32,083 nt of DNA. Source: Candidatus Omnitrophota bacterium (GTDB lineage Bacteria; Omnitrophota; Gorgyraeia; Zapsychrales; Zapsychraceae). How positions within the stretch are numbered: the stretch's first letter is position 1; every line of letters begins with the position of its first letter. The notes below the pieces were generated by a model. That model did not search any database and was not told the DNA's origin. It saw only the letters and a list, made by a program, of their open reading frames with translations. Position numbers and translations under genes: made by a program. Location of the stretch: NCBI GenBank assembly GCA_029261065.1, contig JAJDCB010000005.1, positions 1 through 32,083 on the forward strand, in the 5' to 3' direction. Positions 1 to 8,415 of the stretch are shown one piece after another.

Positions 1-3000
1 CACAATACTGCCATCTGTTGGAAGTCCACTAATGGTTGTTGATGTATTTAACCCATGACCTTGCGCATGAATATCTCCCCAAGGGCTATGTGTCAGAATA
101 TCCTGGCTTGTTCCCACTCCTAGATAATACTCACTGACACTACCTCCATTAGATTCCCAATTAAACGTCTCACTTGGTCCACTTAGTGTTGAGCCTGCTG
201 CAGGTAAGATTGTTATCGGCGTGGGTGTGTACAAACTAAATAAATATTCTTGCGGCACTATTTCTTGAGGAACATAGGGATGCACCCATTCTAATTTTAT
301 AGAAGCATCGCCAGTATGATCCACATACTCAATCTTAATGTTATATTGAACGTCTGCAACAATATTGGCTGTTCCTACGGCTGTTGATGGAACTGTCGAA
401 CTCCATTGATCCACAACTAAAATATCATTAAGCCACATCCGATAACCTTCATCTGCCGTAATATGAAAATGATTCCATCCTGTAAATTTCGGCGTAACCT
501 TTCCTGTCCAGCGTATGGTTACGGCATCATTATTTAATAAAGCATGCGGCGCGCCTGTACCCCAATCAAAATTGATAATGGGATCAATACGGGTGGCCAT
601 TAGTGTGTCAAAATTTTCTCCGTTAAAGTACTCAGCTTTTAAACCATCGCCTGTGCTTTGTGCGGAGGCGGATTTCACACCGAGGATGTAGGGTTCGATC
701 CAGGCGGTGAAGATATGGGTGGTGGTGGATTTTAGTTTTTTGAGGAGTGTGTGGATTCCTGTTCGTTCTGTCATTCCCGCGGAAGCGGGAATCTTATTGC
801 TTGCTAGCGCACGGATTCCCGATGTCTCGGGAATGACAATGCCTGCGGGAATCTTGTTGCTGGCTAGCTCACGGGTTCCCGATGTCTCAGGAACGACAAA
901 ATACTCTTCATTGACAGGCAAATGATTAAACGACTGCGTCCCCACGCCCTTTGGCAACAAACTCTCATCATTTGAAATCGCCTTAATCTGCCCAGCATCA
1001 TCATATTCATAAAACACCTTTGTCCCATTAGGATAAGAGACGTCTAGTAATTCATTAAGCCCCCCATAACTGCGATCCACTTGATTCGGAACATTGTTGA
1101 TGTCTTTAATCGATTGAATCTCGCGACCAAGTTCATCGTATTTAAAATCCGTGACACCATTATCATAAACGGCTTGTGACAATCGCCCCTTTGAATTGCT
1201 ATCTAAAGGATTGTCATAGGTGTAACTCACATTTAAAGAACCACCATCATTTTTATTGGTTAAACGGTTTAAGTCATCATAAACAAAATTGATGATTTGA
1301 TTTTTTGCATCGGTTTGCTTAACCAAATTTCCACTCGCATCATATTCGTAAGTCCAAACACCCATATCCGGATCATCCATCGCAATCTTGCGTCCCAACT
1401 TGTCATAGGTGATCAGGGTTTGATTGTTGTGGGCATCGATGGTTTTGGTAAGGTTACCTTCGAAATCGTATTCATAATGTGTTTGCGCATAGAGCGTGTA
1501 ATTGCTTAATGGATAATGAACAGAACGTCCATCTGTTCCTGTGTATTCGCGTTTACGAACCAAACGGCCGTAGGCATCAAAATCGGATTCTTGTTTGTGT
1601 CCGTTTTCATTTGTGGAAATTGTTGTCCAGTCATCATACGCCACACTGGCAAACGTGCCGTCTGAATTGATACTCTTAACGGCGCGGCCCATCACATCAT
1701 ATTCAACGGTGGAATGAACTCGGCTCGTATCAAGAGCAATGACATCATTCATCGGAGCTGTACTAAAATAAGGCAAGTATTGTTTAATCGCTAAGCCACG
1801 TGAATTATATTCTGTCTGACCACCTAGTACAAAACGCCCCGCCTGCCCACTTGGTGCTTTGGATTGAATGGTACGTCCCATGCCATCAACAAAAGCAATC
1901 GTATCAATCGTTGGCGCTTGCCCATGTTTGACACGTCGCTTTGTTATGACCTGCGCATACGTTGGAAAGAATTCATACTCTGTTATTAGAGTAGGAAAAG
2001 AAATAGAATCTAGCGGGGCCACGGTTTTTGCTAACCGTCCGAAATCATCATACGAACGCATCCCCTCTTGATTGTTTGGATCGGTCGTAGATTTTAATTG
2101 TCCCCACAACCCTTGATACCCGTCTCCACTATTTAGCAACACCCCATTAATACCGTAATAAGCATTCACCACACTGTGCCCAATCGCATTTTGAGTGCTT
2201 AACGGAAAAATCTGATAGGTTGTATCATAAGCGATGGATGTTGTTTTGTTACGCGCATCGGTGGTGCTTTTTAAATTACCGTAAATATCATAGCTGTAGG
2301 TAGTCGTTGGTTTTTGCGCACCGGCCTGATCGCCACCCCAATCTTCTTTCTTGGTTAACAATCCCTTAATCGGAACATTCGTGTTGGCATTTTGATCATA
2401 ATAAAACCACATCTTACGCATCTCGTTAAGCGCATGATCTTTGACAACTGTTAAACGGGGTAAACTGGCGACATAATTGGAGGAAGACGTATTATTCACA
2501 TAAAATGTTTCTATCGTGCGTGAATCTGTTCCTATATCTGAACCTGTATCAAGATTGACTTCCCCAAATTGTACCGCCTTCGTCAAATTTCCTAATTGAG
2601 GGGATTCTTCATAAAAGAACTCTTCAGCTGTTCGATGGCCTGTGCTATCACCATCATAAACAAAATTATCTTTACGTGATAAATACACAAAATCTGAAAC
2701 ACCTCCGATGACCTCCGCACTCCATGTTGTTTCTGTCTTGGCATAACGATTTCCCAAGGCATCAAACGTCTCTTGCTTTTGGATGCGCCCTTTTAAAACA
2801 TCATCTTGATGATAATGCGACTCAGTATAATTGTTTTCCGGATCCTGAATTTTCACATACCCAAACCCACGAAATTCCCGCTCATCTTGTTTCCATAATC
2901 CATTGGAATACGCGTACCGCGTTGTATAAGCATCACCCAAACTATTAGATGCTGTTATCGATTTAACAACTTTAATCACAAATGGCATAAAGGTATTCGT

Positions 3001-5061
3001 TGTATGAGCAGACGATCCATAAACAATTGATGTGATGCCCCCAACCCCATTATCAATCGAATTTAACAAATCCGTCCCATTACCGTTATTAAGATAAAGT
3101 TTGGGCGCCTGACCGTTGTAATGAATGACAACATCCAACAAACCATCGGCGTTGATATCCACCAACTTCGTTCCCTTATTCACAAAGTTCGCTGCAGCCG
3201 GTAAATCCCAAGCGGTATCGCGCTTCCAGCCATTTCCCGTATTAATTAAAGTAAACTTCTCACCGGCGGAGGCCACAATGTAATCCGCTAATCCATCACC
3301 ATTTATGTCCGCCACCTGAGTGGACCCATCCCCAAAACTTCCCTTACCCATTGTAAAATACCAAGGAGGCGATTGACCTGTTATCGGCCACCCACTACCA
3401 TCATTAAGAAAAAGGCGAGTGTTACCGTTGTTTTTATAAAATATATCAGGAAGATTGTCTCCGTTAACATCAACCAACTGCGCGCCACTCGCAAGAGATG
3501 AATAATCAGAATCTGGAATATTCCAACTCGTATCCAAACTCCAGCCTGATTGATTATTCACCCCTTTATTAATAAATGTTTTATGACCTGCTTGTCCATC
3601 AAAGGAGTGAACATAATCGGCATAACCATCCGCATTAACATCCGCTAAAACCGTTCCGTTAAAAAGCGACCCATCAACAATCGCCTCATCCAAAGGAAGG
3701 GCCCATTGATTACTCTTGATATAACCTGTGGCTGGATTATAAAGATAGACTTCATTTTTTTTGTTACCATTCGTTTCATCCAACCGTTGAATAAGGTCGT
3801 TGTACCCATCGCCATTAACATCAGCGACACGGACACCAGCATCAGAATCGTGAGTTGTTAACGGTTTACTAAAATTCCAGATCGCTCCAGGAAAAACAAG
3901 ACTAGAATCCTGATTAAAATGATTGGTCTTGTCATTGATATAAAACTCTCGATATTCTTCTGAACCCCCAAAATTTTCATACGCACGAATAATGTCTGGA
4001 TACGCATCCGCATTAATATCCACAAAACGAATCCCCTGATCTGAATCAAATGAAAAATCTTGCTTGGCAAACATTAAAGAAGAAGGCGCACTCCAACTAT
4101 TGTCTAAGACAAAACCTTTTTGTTCTTGATAAGAAAATGTTAATGGAGGTAAAGCAGGCACATTAGGGTCTTGTGCTTGTAAGGTGATTGATGTGAGCAA
4201 ACTACGATCTGTCGCATTACTAAGCGAATGACCTAATATATATTTTTTCTGCAACGCGCCATCCACACTCACAAGAATTTCTTTCATGATCCTTTCCGTG
4301 AACTGATAATATCCATTAATAAAATTAGTAATATCATCATCACGCCGCGCATAAACAAAACTTACATTCGCATAAGGCGCTAAGGAACTTTGGGTATGAC
4401 CTGTATAATCAATACTTAAAGGGTAAATACGATGCTGGTTCATGGAAGGATGAACTTGATCAGTATATTTTTCTTGAAAATAACTCATCGTCATGTAATT
4501 ACCATGAACATCTTCTACTTTATTAAGACACCATTTTGCAATACGTGACGTTACATTAGGATCATACTCTTGAGACGCTGGTGTTTCCCCAAAAATGTAA
4601 TTCGTTCCGTTTTTATCCGTGAGTTTCCAATAATCTCCATTAACAAATTCAATGCGCATAAACGAGCCTTCATCTTTAGGACGATAGACGTTATTACCAA
4701 TTGAAACCAATTCTTGATTGCTTCCAGATTGTCTTAAAATAAATGTATCCGTATTATCGTAGTTCGGCACCCCTCTCTTAGTCGATCGCTGAATAGACCC
4801 TAATTCCATTGACCAACCAACCCCTAAGGGCCCATTGGTAATACTAGAGTTATATTGAAGAGCTATGTTAGGTTGAATACCAGCACGGCCGGCCGGCACA
4901 TCGATAGGAATGGAATAATTGGAACTTCCCGATTGCGGATCAACTTCCGCAGCGAGGGCGCAGAACTGGCTTAAAGCATTACCAGCAGCTGCATTGACTG
5001 GGGTTATACTGCAATTTAAAATAAAAAATGCCGCGATGAATCCGCTAAGTAATTTTTTCAT
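1..5061 (-). CDS. Large secreted Rhs/YD-repeat protein: signal peptide, SpvB-like N-terminus, FG-GAP/VCBS repeats, TcdB-middle-like region, YD repeats, PA14-like domain (3' partial, runs off window start)
   Basis: Translated by hand from ATG at 5061 (MKKLLSGFIAAFFILNCSITPVNAAAGNALSQFCALAAEVDPQSGSSNYSIPIDVPAGRAGIQPNIALQYNSSITNGPLGVGWSMELGSIQRS...). Row-phase triplets contain no tta/cta/tca down to position 1. Motifs: ADVNGDGYNDL, ADVNADGYADYVH, YDDFGRLAKT, YDVMGRAVKS, YDKLGRKIAM, EYDASGNLVKQTD, GLKAEYFNGENFDTL. SD-like AGGAG upstream of ATG. Missing from the ORF track because no stop lies in the window. Confidence 0.93.
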   Translation of the reverse strand, partial: MKKLLSGFIAAFFILNCSITPVNAAAGNALSQFCALAAEVDPQSGSSNYSIPIDVPAGRAGIQPNIALQYNSSITNGPLGVGWSMELGSIQRSTKRGVPNYDNTDTFILRQSGSNQELVSIGNNVYRPKDEGSFMRIEFVNGDYWKLTDKNGTNYIFGETPASQEYDPNVTSRIAKWCLNKVEDVHGNYMTMSYFQEKYTDQVHPSMNQHRIYPLSIDYTGHTQSSLAPYANVSFVYARRDDDITNFINGYYQFTERIMKEILVSVDGALQKKYILGHSLSNATDRSLLTSITLQAQDPNVPALPPLTFSYQEQKGFVLDNSWSAPSSLMFAKQDFSFDSDQGIRFVDINADAYPDIIRAYENFGGSEEYREFYINDKTNHFNQDSSLVFPGAIWNFSKPLTTHDSDAGVRVADVNGDGYNDLIQRLDETNGNKKNEVYLYNPATGYIKSNQWALPLDEAIVDGSLFNGTVLADVNADGYADYVHSFDGQAGHKTFINKGVNNQSGWSLDTSWNIPDSDYSSLASGAQLVDVNGDNLPDIFYKNNGNTRLFLNDGSGWPITGQSPPWYFTMGKGSFGDGSTQVADINGDGLADYIVASAGEKFTLINTGNGWKRDTAWDLPAAANFVNKGTKLVDINADGLLDVVIHYNGQAPKLYLNNGNGTDLLNSIDNGVGGITSIVYGSSAHTTNTFMPFVIKVVKSITASNSLGDAYTTRYAYSNGLWKQDEREFRGFGYVKIQDPENNYTESHYHQDDVLKGRIQKQETFDALGNRYAKTETTWSAEVIGGVSDFVYLSRKDNFVYDGDSTGHRTAEEFFYEESPQLGNLTKAVQFGEVNLDTGSDIGTDSRTIETFYVNNTSSSNYVASLPRLTVVKDHALNEMRKMWFYYDQNANTNVPIKGLLTKKEDWGGDQAGAQKPTTTYSYDIYGNLKSTTDARNKTTSIAYDTTYQIFPLSTQNAIGHSVVNAYYGINGVLLNSGDGYQGLWGQLKSTTDPNNQEGMRSYDDFGRLAKTVAPLDSISFPTLITEYEFFPTYAQVITKRRVKHGQAPTIDTIAFVDGMGRTIQSKAPSGQAGRFVLGGQTEYNSRGLAIKQYLPYFSTAPMNDVIALDTSRVHSTVEYDVMGRAVKSINSDGTFASVAYDDWTTISTNENGHKQESDFDAYGRLVRKREYTGTDGRSVHYPLSNYTLYAQTHYEYDFEGNLTKTIDAHNNQTLITYDKLGRKIAMDDPDMGVWTYEYDASGNLVKQTDAKNQIINFVYDDLNRLTNKNDGGSLNVSYTYDNPLDSNSKGRLSQAVYDNGVTDFKYDELGREIQSIKDINNVPNQVDRSYGGLNELLDVSYPNGTKVFYEYDDAGQIKAISNDESLLPKGVGTQSFNHLPVNEEYFVVPETSGTRELASNKIPAGIVIPETSGIRALASNKIPASAGMTERTGIHTLLKKLKSTTTHIFTAWIEPYILGVKSASAQSTGDGLKAEYFNGENFDTLMATRIDPIINFDWGTGAPHALLNNDAVTIRWTGKVTPKFTGWNHFHITADEGYRMWLNDILVVDQWSSTVPSTAVGTANIVADVQYNIKIEYVDHTGDASIKLEWVHPYVPQEIVPQEYLFSLYTPTPITILPAAGSTLSGPSETFNWESNGGSVSEYYLGVGTSQDILTHSPWGDIHAQGHGLNTSTTISGLPTDGSIV
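285..648 (-). other. PA14-like domain within the Rhs protein
   Basis: GDGLKAEYFNGENFDTLMATRIDPIINFDWGTGAPHALLNNDAVTIRWTGKVTPKFTGWNHFHITADEGYRMWLNDILVVDQW...VQYNIKIEYVDHTGDASIKLEWVHP matches the PA14 pattern (AEYF...D..VRWTG...G.Y.F....DDG.R.W.....I..W). Confidence 0.8.
771..899. repeat. REP-like palindromic repeat present as two 60-bp tandem units, in frame inside the Rhs CDS
   Basis: Perfect 8-bp stems ATTCCCGC/GCGGGAAT (773-780/785-792) and ATTCCCGA/TCGGGAAT (815-822/827-834). 781-840 and 841-900 match at about 50 of 60 positions. Encoded units: IVIPETSGIRALASNKIPAS and FVVPETSGTRELASNKIPAG. Confidence 0.9.
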
Positions 5062-5172
5062 GGTAACAGCTCCTATAAGTTGAGTTTTACTTGACAAAAA
5101 AAAGTAATATGGATTCACACAGGCAAGGTGGTACAGGGTAACGTGTGAATTTAAAAATTATTAACTATAAAA

Positions 5173-5200
5173 AATATAACACAATTGAGCATAAAAACAA
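5173..5200 (-). promoter_or_regulatory. Candidate sigma70-type promoter upstream of the Rhs gene
   Basis: Minus strand TTGTTT - 16 nt - TATATT. Pattern match only, in an AT-rich region. Confidence 0.3.
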
Positions 5201-5353
5201 TATGACAAACTAGGACAGGCAATCAATATAAAAACTCGAGCAACGCATAGTATTTTTCATCTTCGAATAGTTTTAATATAACATAATAAAACTAAATGTA
5301 ATGAAAAATAACTACGACTTTTTTAAAGATAAAGATCATTCATCTTTAACAAT

Positions 5354-5383
5354 ATATTAAAACATGTAAGTTTATTTTCACAA
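5354..5383 (-). promoter_or_regulatory. Alternative candidate promoter for the Rhs gene
   Basis: Minus strand TTGTGA (5378-5383) - 18 nt - TAATAT (5354-5359). Confidence 0.3.
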
Positions 5384-5409
5384 AAGGGCAGGATAAAAAA
5401 CGCATGAGA

Positions 5410-5425
5410 TGTGAATGAATTCACA
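5410..5425. promoter_or_regulatory. CRP/FNR-family-like operator TGTGA-N6-TCACA
   Basis: TGTGAATGAATTCACA matches the TGTGA(N6)TCACA half-site architecture exactly. Lies in the intergenic region between the REC-EAL and Rhs genes. Confidence 0.35.
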
Positions 5426-5474
5426 AGGAATGTTCCTAAAAAATTTCTATAATTAAATTACGGCATTGGTATGC

Positions 5475-6650
5475 TTAAAACGAAGACACAACCTTATCCA
5501 TCTCACAAAGATCAATCTTCGGAGATGGTTTATGCAGATAATATCCTTGTCCGGCATCAACACCCAAAGCAATGACAGACTCCAAATCTTCTTTGGTTTC
5601 GATGCCCTCGGCAATACAGAGGATATTATTTTCTTTGCAGAATGATACGATAAATTTAACAATGCTTCTTTTGAAATTATCATTTTTCATATTAGTGACG
5701 ATATGGCGATCAATTTTTACAAGTTCTGGTTTTGTCTCGACAATGGATTCTAGACTGGAATACCCACCCCCCACGTCATCCACCGCAAACTTAAATCCCT
5801 CTTCTCTAAATTTATTTAAATTTTGATAAAACACATCAAAATCACTAATCGCCGATCGTTCTGTAATTTCTAAGACAATCTTATCATTATTAATCTGGCT
5901 TTTATTAAAGATAGATTTAACCTTTAAAAAATTTGAACTTTGCACCATGTAGGGATCACAGTTTAAAAATAACACTTCACTATGAAGACGACCGGCGGCG
6001 TATTCTATGGCCTTCTGCCAGGCCACTGTTTCAAGTTCATGATAACACCCATACTGCACGGCGGCTTTAAATAGCAATTCAGGGTTAGCCAACATGCTTT
6101 CTGTCTTTGGTCTACATAGGGCTTCAAAGCCGTATAACTTAAATGGTTTTAGTAAAAAGATAGGTTGAAAAAACGGGGTCATCGAGCCTTCATCGATAAT
6201 GCGTCTTAATTCGCTAACAATAACGCGTTCACTGACTGACGCCACATTACCATTTCGAAACATAGATCCGCGGCGCATAACAGCCTCCATACGAGCGACT
6301 AGCTCTTCATATTCGAAAGGTTTAGTCAGATAATCATCGGCCCCCATATAAAGGCCCTCAATAATGTCTTTGTGAAGAATTTTAGCACTTAGGATAATAA
6401 TGGGAATTTCACGGGCCGCTTCGCACTCTTTGAGTTTGCGGCACACATTAAACCCATCTTCATCAGGTAGGATTAAATCTAATAAAATAAGATCAAATTT
6501 ATTGGAAACTTTTTCGAAGGTCTCTTTGCTGGAACAGGCGGTTGTGACCTCATAACCTCGGGATTCCAGAAGCATGGTAAGCATCTGAGATACGGAGGCG
6601 TCGTCATCAACAAGTAGGATTCTCTTCTTCTGGGTTATCTTTTTTAACAT
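5475..6650 (-). CDS. Response regulator with REC and EAL domains (c-di-GMP phosphodiesterase)
   Basis: REC: RILLVDDDASVSQMLTMLLESRGYEV...LILLDLILPDEDGFNV...KPFEYEEL. EAL: FEALCRP, FLNCDP, LEITE, DDVGGGYSS, KIDR, EGIET, GQGYYLHKP. Confidence 0.93.
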   Translation of the reverse strand: MLKKITQKKRILLVDDDASVSQMLTMLLESRGYEVTTACSSKETFEKVSNKFDLILLDLILPDEDGFNVCRKLKECEAAREIPIIILSAKILHKDIIEGLYMGADDYLTKPFEYEELVARMEAVMRRGSMFRNGNVASVSERVIVSELRRIIDEGSMTPFFQPIFLLKPFKLYGFEALCRPKTESMLANPELLFKAAVQYGCYHELETVAWQKAIEYAAGRLHSEVLFLNCDPYMVQSSNFLKVKSIFNKSQINNDKIVLEITERSAISDFDVFYQNLNKFREEGFKFAVDDVGGGYSSLESIVETKPELVKIDRHIVTNMKNDNFKRSIVKFIVSFCKENNILCIAEGIETKEDLESVIALGVDAGQGYYLHKPSPKIDLCEMDKVVSSF

Positions 6651-6942
6651 ATTGTTCCTAGATTAAGGATGCATAAAATTGACTTAAAAACCTTGGTTAA
6701 GATTGATCAGTCCAACACCCTTGAATCACTCTGATATAAAAGAGCTTCTTCGGTCTTATTTAAAGTATAAAAAACTTTGGGGGGGATTACGACATGTATT
6801 TTGGGGAAACCAAAAAAAAATAAAATAAATCAAAACCTTAAAATGAATAACTCCAACGATTTACGTAATTTTTAAATGATAAAGAAAGCGCTCGCTATAT
6901 TCCAGCTAAAAAACACTCAAATATAACTCTTTCAAAAAATTA

Positions 6943-7482
6943 TCACTCTTTTCTAACAAATTGCGTAAATTTGACTTTTATACCCTTACTTTCAATAATC
7001 TCGCTAGAATGAGCCAATTTAAAATTTTTTTGAAAATCTGGAAAAAAAGTGTCACATTCAAAAGATTCGTCTATAAATGTTACAAAAAGCCCTTGGCAGG
7101 CACCTAACTCCAATGCTGTACGAAAGATACCCGCCCCTCCAATAACAAAAACCTGTTCCCAACGCGATATTATATCCGGCCCCTCAAGCAACGCAAAAGC
7201 TTCATCAAAACCTGTAGCCAAAATGACACCTTCCGGCACTTTATAGTCTTTGTTTGTACTTAATACAACGTTTAATCTATCTGGCAGAGGCTTAAATTTT
7301 TCAGGTATCGACTCCCATGTCTTTCGCCCCATAATCACCACATTCTCTAAATCCTCCGATTGGCATTGAGTGGTGATTTTCTTAAAATACTTCAAATCCT
7401 CAGGAATATGCCACGGCAATTGGCCTTTGGCTCCTATGCCATTATTCTTATCAATAGCGACTATAATCTGAAATGGTGTCAT
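6943..7482 (-). CDS. folA: Dihydrofolate reductase
   Basis: MTPFQIIVAIDKNNGIGAKGQLPWHIPEDLKYFKK...VIMGRKTWESIPEKFKPLPDRLNVVLS; directly downstream of thyA. Confidence 0.96.
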   Translation of the reverse strand: MTPFQIIVAIDKNNGIGAKGQLPWHIPEDLKYFKKITTQCQSEDLENVVIMGRKTWESIPEKFKPLPDRLNVVLSTNKDYKVPEGVILATGFDEAFALLEGPDIISRWEQVFVIGGAGIFRTALELGACQGLFVTFIDESFECDTFFPDFQKNFKLAHSSEIIESKGIKVKFTQFVRKE

Positions 7483-7496
7483 TGGAATGTTAACGA

Positions 7497-8306
7497 TTAA
7501 ACAGCGATTGGAAATTTGATAAATGAATCGTGATGGTAATTGGTTAATTCAACATCTTCAAATGTAATATCAAAAAGTGGCTTTTTAGCAATCTGAATTT
7601 GAGGAAGCGATTTTGGGGTTCGTGTTAATTGATCTTTAAGGCCATCGATATGATTACTATAGACGTGGGCATCACCTAAGGTATGAACAAAGAAGCCAGG
7701 CGTCAGATCACACTCTTGCGCAATCATAGTTTGCAATAATGCATAACTTGCAATATTAAAAGGAACACCAAGCGCGACATCGGCAGAACGTTGATAAAGC
7801 TGACAATCAAGACGACCGTTAACGACATAGAATTGAAAAAAAGCATGACAAGGTGGCAACGCCATTTTTTCGATGTCAGCAGGATTCCAAGCGCTCACAA
7901 TGATACGTCTGGAATCAGGATTTGTTTTGATGGTTTTAAGGGCCCCTTGAATTTGATCAATATGACTCTTTTGAAACCCTGAATCTGTCGCATCAAATTT
8001 CTCCCACTTGCGCCACTGATACCCATAAATGGGTCCTAACTCTCCATTCTCATCTGCCCAAGCATTCCAGATAGGAGTGTGCTCTTTTAAATTATCATTA
8101 ATATTGGTGGAGCCTTTAAGGAACCAAAGTAATTCTCGAACGACTGCGGAGAAGAGAACTTTTTTCGTCGTTAATAAGGGAAAGCCTTCTCGAAGATCAT
8201 ATCGAGATTGATAACCAAATACGGACAACGTTCCGGTTCCGGTACGGTCTTCTTTTTTCTCTCCGTTCTCTAATATATGTCTCACAAGGTCTAAATATTG
8301 TTTCAT
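7497..8306 (-). CDS. thyA: Thymidylate synthase
   Basis: [33 protein letters not shown]...[12 protein letters not shown]...[22 protein letters not shown]...[10 protein letters not shown]. Confidence 0.97.
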   Translation of the reverse strand: MKQYLDLVRHILENGEKKEDRTGTGTLSVFGYQSRYDLREGFPLLTTKKVLFSAVVRELLWFLKGSTNINDNLKEHTPIWNAWADENGELGPIYGYQWRKWEKFDATDSGFQKSHIDQIQGALKTIKTNPDSRRIIVSAWNPADIEKMALPPCHAFFQFYVVNGRLDCQLYQRSADVALGVPFNIASYALLQTMIAQECDLTPGFFVHTLGDAHVYSNHIDGLKDQLTRTPKSLPQIQIAKKPLFDITFEDVELTNYHHDSFIKFPIAV

Positions 8307-8330
8307 AATTTTAATGTCTCACTTATATTG

Positions 8331-8415
8331 GATTCCGGCTCTTCGGCCGGAATGACAAATTTCTCGCCTGTCATTCCCGCAGCAACCTGTCATTCCCGAG
8401 ACGTCGGGAATCTAG
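8331..8415. repeat. REP-like palindromic repeat between glgP and thyA
   Basis: ATTCCGGC-TCTTCG-GCCGGAAT (8332-8353) and ATTCCCGA-GACG-TCGGGAAT (8392-8411), with GTCATTCCCGC between them; same ATTCCC..GGGAAT family as the other copies. Confidence 0.85.

Noticed and set aside
707-925. Plus-strand 72-aa ORF (MKIWVVVDFSFLRSV...IPAEAGILLLASARIPDVSG...)
   Set aside because: Antisense to the open Rhs frame; its content is the other strand of the tandem REP-like repeat.
1297-2948. Plus-strand ORFs 1297-1509, 1479-1670, 1868-2071, 2724-2948
   Set aside because: Antisense to the Rhs YD-repeat region; no start context or recognisable family.
3645-4070. Minus-strand ORFs 3645-3842 and 3858-4070
   Set aside because: Out-of-frame shadows inside the FG-GAP region of the Rhs CDS, which is open and has recognisable motifs.
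5062-5450. Possible c-di-GMP (GEMM) riboswitch upstream of the Rhs gene, prompted by the neighbouring EAL gene
   Set aside because: I could not find the conserved GEMM core sequence in the leader; only simple inverted repeats are visible.
5453-5826. ORFs 5453-5683 (-) and 5572-5826 (+)
   Set aside because: Overlap the well-supported REC-EAL CDS in other frames.
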